Assembly: GCF_017592395.1 (NCBI RefSeq) | Contig: NZ_JAGFOU010000003.1 | Coordinates: 62,001-126,000, forward strand | Origin: Actinomyces bowdenii | GTDB lineage: Bacteria; Actinomycetota; Actinomycetes; Actinomycetales; Actinomycetaceae | Direction of reading: 5' to 3' | DNA: 64,000 bases | In this document: positions 59,733 to 64,000 of the stretch, piece after piece | Position numbering within the stretch: position 1 is the first letter of the stretch | How the letters are laid out: every line of letters starts with the position of its first letter | Made by a program: the position numbers and the translations under genes | The notes under the pieces: model-generated | Seen by the model: the letters and a program-made list of their open reading frames with translations, nothing else | Database searches by the model: none | What the model was told of the DNA's origin: nothing

Positions 59733-61096
59733 TGACCCTGGAGCTTATCTACCTCATGCTCGCCGCGGTGCTCGGCGCCGTGGTCCTCTACACCTTCATC
59801 GGCTTCATCCCGGGAACCGACGAGACCAGTGTGCTGGCCCCCGTCACCCTGGCGATCATCCTGGCCGGCGCCCCGCCCGAGGTGGTGCTCGCCTTCTTCA
59901 TCTCCGCCGTGGTCACCCTCAACCTCATGAACGGCATCCCCACCGCCCTGGTGGGGCTGCCGGGCGGGGTGATGTCGGCCCCGCTCATGGAGCACTCCAT
60001 CCTGCTGCGCCAGGAGGGCCTGGCCTCCCAGACCATCCGCAAGATGGCCGTGGGATCGACCATCGGCACCCTCATCTCCATCCCGCTGAGCTTCGCCCTG
60101 GCCTTCCTGCTGGCACCCATCGCCCAGCCCATCAAGGACCAGGCACCCATCGTCCTGGCCGCCGGTGCTGTTCTCCTGGCCCTCCTGGGTGGCAACCGGA
60201 TCCTCTCGCTGCTGTCCATCATCCCCATGGCACTGCTCTTCCGGGGCCTTCCCGTGCTCTACGAGTCCACCGGCATCATCCCGGCCGGCGCCAAGGTGAG
60301 CATCTCCTTCTTCCTGGGCATCACCGTGGGCCCCATGCTCCTGACCCTCCTGGAGCTGCTCAACGCCAAGCGCCGCGCCGCCCTGCCCCACGGCAGCCGG
60401 ACGGTCTCCCGGCTCTCGCGCTCCGGCTTCGGCCCCCAGCGCCTCCTGCCGGGCGATCTCATCACCCGCTCCGAGGGCCTGTGGAGCGCGGCCATGGCGG
60501 CACTGTCCACACCCCTGTTCGTGCTCAGCCCCGTGGGCCTGACCTTCCTGCTGGGGGAGGCCTCGGCCGCGCGCATCAAGGAGGACCGCGTGCGCCGCGC
60601 CCAGCGGGCCGTGACGGTGATGAGCTCCCTGACCCACTCGACCTACCTGGCCGGCGCCATCATCCCGCTGGTGGCCCTGGGCATCCCCATCTCCGGGGTC
60701 TCGGCCGGGCCCGCCGGCCCGCTGTTCAGCGCCGGAGAGGTCTACACCGAGGAGCGCAACCTGCACCACCTGCTGGGACTGGGGGGAGCCATCATCCCTG
60801 TCACCGTGGGGGCGCTCATCTCGGTGGCCATCACCTACGTCATCGCGGTGCGATGGTCCTCCCACATCACCGCCTTCGTCATGCGGCGCATCCCCCATGA
60901 GGCGGTCCTGGGCCTGTTCACGGCCTTCATCCTGCTGCTGGCCTACCTGGACGCCGGTATCCCCAACATCTTCGGGGTGCTGCTCATCGGCGTGGTCTGC
61001 GGCTCGCTCAACCGCCTCGGGGTGGGCTACGGAGTGCAGTTCATGACGCTCTACGCCGCCCCGGGCATCGTCACCTGGCTCAGCGCCCTGGCCTGA
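59729..61096 (+). CDS. TctA-family membrane permease
   Basis: 455 residues with 10-12 helices. FIGFIPGTDETSVLAPVTLA and the GLPGGVMSAPLMEHS motif correspond to the duplicated Gly/Pro loops of TctA. The second half has GLGGAIIPVTVGALISVAIT and VLGLFTAFILLLAYLDAGIP. TctA with TctB and the periplasmic binder TctC imports citrate-type acids. No binding protein gene is visible here, so substrate and mode are open. ATGATG at the start offers two adjacent starts. Closed by a strong terminator. Confidence 0.78.
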   Translation: MMTLELIYLMLAAVLGAVVLYTFIGFIPGTDETSVLAPVTLAIILAGAPPEVVLAFFISAVVTLNLMNGIPTALVGLPGGVMSAPLMEHSILLRQEGLASQTIRKMAVGSTIGTLISIPLSFALAFLLAPIAQPIKDQAPIVLAAGAVLLALLGGNRILSLLSIIPMALLFRGLPVLYESTGIIPAGAKVSISFFLGITVGPMLLTLLELLNAKRRAALPHGSRTVSRLSRSGFGPQRLLPGDLITRSEGLWSAAMAALSTPLFVLSPVGLTFLLGEASAARIKEDRVRRAQRAVTVMSSLTHSTYLAGAIIPLVALGIPISGVSAGPAGPLFSAGEVYTEERNLHHLLGLGGAIIPVTVGALISVAITYVIAVRWSSHITAFVMRRIPHEAVLGLFTAFILLLAYLDAGIPNIFGVLLIGVVCGSLNRLGVGYGVQFMTLYAAPGIVTWLSALA

Positions 61097-61120
61097 GGGG
61101 GGCCTGAGCCGCTGCTCATC

Positions 61121-61161
61121 CCGCCGGCCCGCCACCGATCCCCTCGGTGGCGGGCCGGCGG
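61121..61161. terminator. Bidirectional terminator, TctA-like / fni
   Basis: An 18-bp perfect stem (61121-61138 with 61144-61161), loop TCCCC, between two convergent operons. Confidence 0.8.
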
Positions 61162-61234
61162 CGCGTCCGGATGGCGGGGCCTCATCGCCGGGCGGGGCCG
61201 ACGGCGGGGCAGCGGCGCGCTCGGAGCCCGCCGC

Positions 61235-62428
61235 TCAGGCCGAGCGGTGGGCCAGGGCCCCCAGATCGATGCCCAGCAGGCGCGCCTGCTCGGCGGTGCG
61301 ACCCGTGACCAGCAGGTCGGTGCGGGTCAGGGCCTCGACGTCGTCGGACCCCAGCAGGGCCATGATCGAGCGCAGGTGCTCGCCCCAGGCATCCAGCTCG
61401 CGGCGCAGCGCCTCGGGGCCCCCACCGGTCAGGGTGCGCAGGAAGTGCCCCGAGGCCCCCACTGCGCGAGCGCCCAGGGCCAGGGCGCGCACGACGTCGA
61501 GGGGGTGGCGCACGCCCCCCGAGGCCAGGAGCTCCAGCCCCGGCCGAGCGGCCTTGCCGCCCGGGCGGCTCCTGGAGCCGTGCATTGCCTCCAGCAGGCA
61601 CAGGGCGGCCGACTGCCCCCAGCCCGAGAGGTAGGAGTAGCCGCGCTCGGGGCGGCGCTCATTCTCGATCGCGATGAAATCGGTGCCGCCGCTGCCGGCC
61701 ACATCCGCGCCGGCCACACCCAGCCGGGTCAGGGCGTCCAGGGTGCGCGCCGAGAGCCCGAAGCCCACCTCCTTGACGATCACCGGCACGGGCACGGCCT
61801 CGACGATCGCCGCGATCCGCCGCGGCCAATCCCGGAAGTCCCGGTCGCCCTCGGGCATGACGATCTCCTGGGCCGCATTGAGATGGATCTGCAGGGCGTC
61901 GGCCTCCAGCATCTCCACCGCGCGCACCGCCTGGTCGGGGGCCAGCGCGGGCCCCGCATTGGCCAGGATGAAGGCGCGCGGGGCCTGGCGGCGGATGATG
62001 CGGAAGCCCTCGGCGCGCTCGGGGTCGGTCAGAGCGACGTGCTGCGATCCGCAGGCGATCGCCACGCCCGACTCGGCGGCGGCCCCGGCCAGGTCGGCGT
62101 TGATGCGCGTGGTGGCCGGAGTGCCACCGGTCATGGCATTGATGTAGAAGGGCAGCTCCCAGCGGGCGCCGCACACCGTGGTGCTGGTATCCACCTGCGC
62201 GGTGGCCGTGCCCGCCAGGGCGTGGTGCATGAAGGCCAGGTCATCGAAGGCATTGGGCCGGTCCTGGCCGTGCAGGCGCAGGGCCAGCTCCACATGCTCG
62301 TCCTTGCGGGCCGCGCGCACCGGTCCCTCCTGCTGCGCCGGGCCCCCGGGGGGCGCGTCCCCGACCCGTTCGCCGCCCGGCAGTGAGCCGCCCCGGGGCC
62401 GGCCGGGTCCTGGACCACGTGAGCTCAT
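61235..62428 (-). CDS. fni: Type 2 isopentenyl-diphosphate isomerase
   Basis: FMN/NADPH-dependent isomerase of IPP and DMAPP. 397 residues. After a Gly/Pro tail comes RKDEHVELAL, then FYINAMTGGTPATTRINADL, VIVKEVGFGLSARTLDALTR, VAGADVAGSGGTDFIAIE and LLASGGVRHPLDVVRALALG, the barrel with the FMN-phosphate site. Last of a minus-strand mevalonate operon; starts overlap by 4 bp with mvaK2. Type 2 isomerases commonly accompany the mevalonate pathway. Confidence 0.95.
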   Translation of the reverse strand: MSSRGPGPGRPRGGSLPGGERVGDAPPGGPAQQEGPVRAARKDEHVELALRLHGQDRPNAFDDLAFMHHALAGTATAQVDTSTTVCGARWELPFYINAMTGGTPATTRINADLAGAAAESGVAIACGSQHVALTDPERAEGFRIIRRQAPRAFILANAGPALAPDQAVRAVEMLEADALQIHLNAAQEIVMPEGDRDFRDWPRRIAAIVEAVPVPVIVKEVGFGLSARTLDALTRLGVAGADVAGSGGTDFIAIENERRPERGYSYLSGWGQSAALCLLEAMHGSRSRPGGKAARPGLELLASGGVRHPLDVVRALALGARAVGASGHFLRTLTGGGPEALRRELDAWGEHLRSIMALLGSDDVEALTRTDLLVTGRTAEQARLLGIDLGALAHRSA

Positions 62429-63561
62429 CCCACATCCCTCCGATCGCCGTCGCCGGGGTGAGCGCCCCTGCTGCCCCCATCATGGCAGTGGACCGCCAGG
62501 TCCAGGGGCTCGATGCCCCCGGCCCGCCAGCGCGCGCGCATCGCGCCGGTGTCGGTGCCCGGCGGGCACAGGGCGATGCCGCAGTCCCCACCGCCGGCGC
62601 CCGAGCTCTTGGCCGCCGCCCCGTGATCCTGGGCGATCTCCACCAGGCGCCGCAGGCCCGGGGTCTCGATGGTGATGCCGCTGGCGCGGCCCAGGTCGGC
62701 CAGCAGCCCCCGGTTGCGCCGGATCTGCGCGCCGATCCCCTCATGGTCGCCCTGCCCCACCGCCCGCACCAGGGCGCTGACGCAGTCCTGGCTGGCGGTG
62801 AGGAAGGCCGCGTAGCGCGCGTCGCGGGCCACCCGGCCCCGCACCCCGGCCACCAGGCGGGGGGAGGAGGCCGGGGCGCCGGTCCAGCCCACCTGCAGGC
62901 ACAGGCCCGGGGGCTCCAGCCGGCGGATGCTCAGGCAGGGCCAGTGCGCGGCCAGCAGTCCGCCGGTGCTGCGGCGCCGGCGCTCCCGGCGCAGCCAGCC
63001 GCGGTCGGGGGAGGAGTAGGCCACCCAGCCGGTGAAGGCGCTGGCGGCGATATCCCCGCCCGAGCCGATCGGCTCGACGTCGTCGGAGGCCATCAGCGCC
63101 AGGCGGTAGACCTCCATGTCATCGAGCCCCAGCCCGTAGAGGCGGGCCACGGCCCGGACAGTGGCCACGGTCACCGCCGAGGAGGAGCCCAGGCCGAGCT
63201 TGCGCCCGCTGCCGCCATCGACCAGCTCGCTGACGACCTCCAGGTCGAAGATCCGCAGTCGGCCACCGCGCTCGCGCACGAGCTCCTCCACCACGCGGAT
63301 CGCGCTGATCACGTAGTCCGCGCCCCGCCCCTCGACCTGCGCCGCGCCGTCCTGGCGGCGGTGCCAGGCCAGCGCCCGCCCCCCGTGGAGGGCCGAGCGG
63401 ATCCGGCCCACCTGCTGGGCTGCGGTGATGCTCACCGTGATGAAGCGGTCCACAGCCACCAGTATGGCCTGATGGCCCGGCTCGACGACGGCGTACTCGC
63501 CCGCGATGTAGAGCTTGCCCGGGGCGCTGGAGGAGGCCCGGGGGACCTCGGGGCGGCTCAC
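62425..63561 (-). CDS. mvaK2: Phosphomevalonate kinase
   Basis: GHMP kinase, 378 residues: APGKLYIAGEYAVVEPGHQA (substrate-binding start), LGLGSSSAVTVATVRAVARL (ATP loop), ASDDVEPIGSGGDIAASAFT, and AAAKSSGAGGGDCGIAL (motif 3). Phosphorylates mevalonate 5-phosphate. The motif GSGGDIAAS and the neighbours decide for PMK over mevalonate kinase. Overlaps mvaD upstream and fni downstream by 4 bp each. The C-terminal tail (HDGGSRGAHPGDGDRR) is non-conserved. Confidence 0.93.
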   Translation of the reverse strand: MSRPEVPRASSSAPGKLYIAGEYAVVEPGHQAILVAVDRFITVSITAAQQVGRIRSALHGGRALAWHRRQDGAAQVEGRGADYVISAIRVVEELVRERGGRLRIFDLEVVSELVDGGSGRKLGLGSSSAVTVATVRAVARLYGLGLDDMEVYRLALMASDDVEPIGSGGDIAASAFTGWVAYSSPDRGWLRRERRRRSTGGLLAAHWPCLSIRRLEPPGLCLQVGWTGAPASSPRLVAGVRGRVARDARYAAFLTASQDCVSALVRAVGQGDHEGIGAQIRRNRGLLADLGRASGITIETPGLRRLVEIAQDHGAAAKSSGAGGGDCGIALCPPGTDTGAMRARWRAGGIEPLDLAVHCHDGGSRGAHPGDGDRRDVG

Positions 63562-64000
63562 CGCGCGGCCCGCCCGGCTGGCGGGGCGGCCGGCTCGAGG
63601 CGCACTCCCGCGCCCGGGCGGTGGACGGAGACCCGGGCCCCGGGCAGGCGCTCGCCCAGGGCCCGGGCGACCTGCTCGGCGCCTACCCCCGGCGTCAGGA
63701 CCTTGACATTGGCCCCGGCGTCGATGGTGGCCCAGGCGGGCATTCCCTCCTCGCGCAGGGCCCGCACCGTGTGGAGCGCCTCCACGGTGCGCGGCATCCA
63801 GTAGATGACGGCTGGCCTGCTGGCCAGCATGGTGGCGTGCATGCCCAGGGCATTGGCCTCCACCACCTCCCCGAGGCCCTGGACGTCCCCGCGGCGCACC
63901 GCCGCCAGGGCCTCGCCCAGGTCCTGGGCGCTGGCCCGGACCCAGGAGGGGTAGAGGGGGGAGGTGGCCATGGTGCGGCGCATGGCCTGCGTGGAGCCGA
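63558..64000 (-). CDS. mvaD: Diphosphomevalonate decarboxylase, C-terminal part (cut by window end)
   Basis: The visible 147 or so residues read through the window edge (GSTQAMRRTMATSPLYPSWV) and continue with ALGMHATMLASRPAVIYWMP, AWATIDAGANVKVLTPG and a Pro/Ala/Arg tail. These are typical of the GHMP-fold decarboxylase that makes IPP. The 5' portion and probably mevalonate kinase lie beyond 64000. Operon order mvaD-mvaK2-fni is common in actinobacteria with this pathway. Confidence 0.9.
   Translation of the reverse strand, partial: GSTQAMRRTMATSPLYPSWVRASAQDLGEALAAVRRGDVQGLGEVVEANALGMHATMLASRPAVIYWMPRTVEALHTVRALREEGMPAWATIDAGANVKVLTPGVGAEQVARALGERLPGARVSVHRPGAGVRLEPAAPPAGRAAR

Overview
The window is high-GC DNA with dense, strongly GC3-biased coding on both strands. 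Gene content and order point to an actinobacterium. The string [55 protein letters not shown]2469-yraN-comM-dprA-xerC-M23-rpsB-tsf-pyrH-frr-cdsA-rlmN-dxr-rseP-ispG-GNAT follows, almost gene for gene, the order known from Mycobacterium tuberculosis (around Rv2922c to Rv2867c). PTS trehalose uptake, a TrmD-acetyltransferase fusion and a mevalonate operon suggest an Actinomyces-like member of Actinomycetales. That placement is inference.

Layout. (1) 0-7.1 kb: folC (5' cut by the window) and ndk, separated by a trehalose island: treC, an EIIA-EIIB-EIIC fusion treB, and convergent treR, with three copies of one 14-bp palindrome as operators. (2) 7.2-13 kb: smc, a small membrane protein and ftsY. 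(3) 13.0-18.4 kb: thiamine block, with a TPP riboswitch, a ThiD-TenA fusion, an MFS transporter and a ThiM-ThiE fusion. (4) 18.4-21.2 kb: an ABC exporter divergent from its probable TetR repressor, with a 38-bp palindrome between them. (5) 21.4-24.2 kb: ffh and an amidohydrolase. (6) 24.3-33.2 kb: an accessory island in the ffh-rpsP interval, holding a two-gene ATPase/Toprim-like pair (candidate defence system), a degenerate VapBC module, an ABC transporter plus DesK/NarL-type two-component system, and an atypical membrane-anchored protein. (7) 33.3-44.2 kb: rpsP-khpA, rimM-trmD/GNAT-lepB, rplS, a second lepB, rnhB, DUF2469, yraN-comM-dprA. (8) 44.5-58.6 kb: xerC, an M23-like protein, rpsB-tsf, pyrH-frr-cdsA-rlmN-divIVA-like-dxr-rseP, ispG and GNAT. 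(9) 58.6-64 kb: two small membrane proteins, a TctA-like permease, and the convergent mevalonate operon mvaD-mvaK2-fni.

The most interesting unexplained signals are non-coding. A 197-bp element with four copies of an 11-bp box in the geometry R-70-F-13-R-70-F occurs twice (16315-16511 and 32744-32940) with identical spacing but divergent spacers. A smaller four-box dyad (R-9-R-30-F-9-F) sits at 40325-40412. A 62-bp direct repeat carrying the palindrome ATGACAGGTGTCAT lies in front of the ABC/two-component operon and again in front of the atypical membrane protein. Many start codons lie exactly 6-8 nt after a TANNNT/CATGAT-like -10 box, which suggests widespread leaderless transcription. The window also carries genes of both the MEP and the mevalonate routes to isoprenoids.
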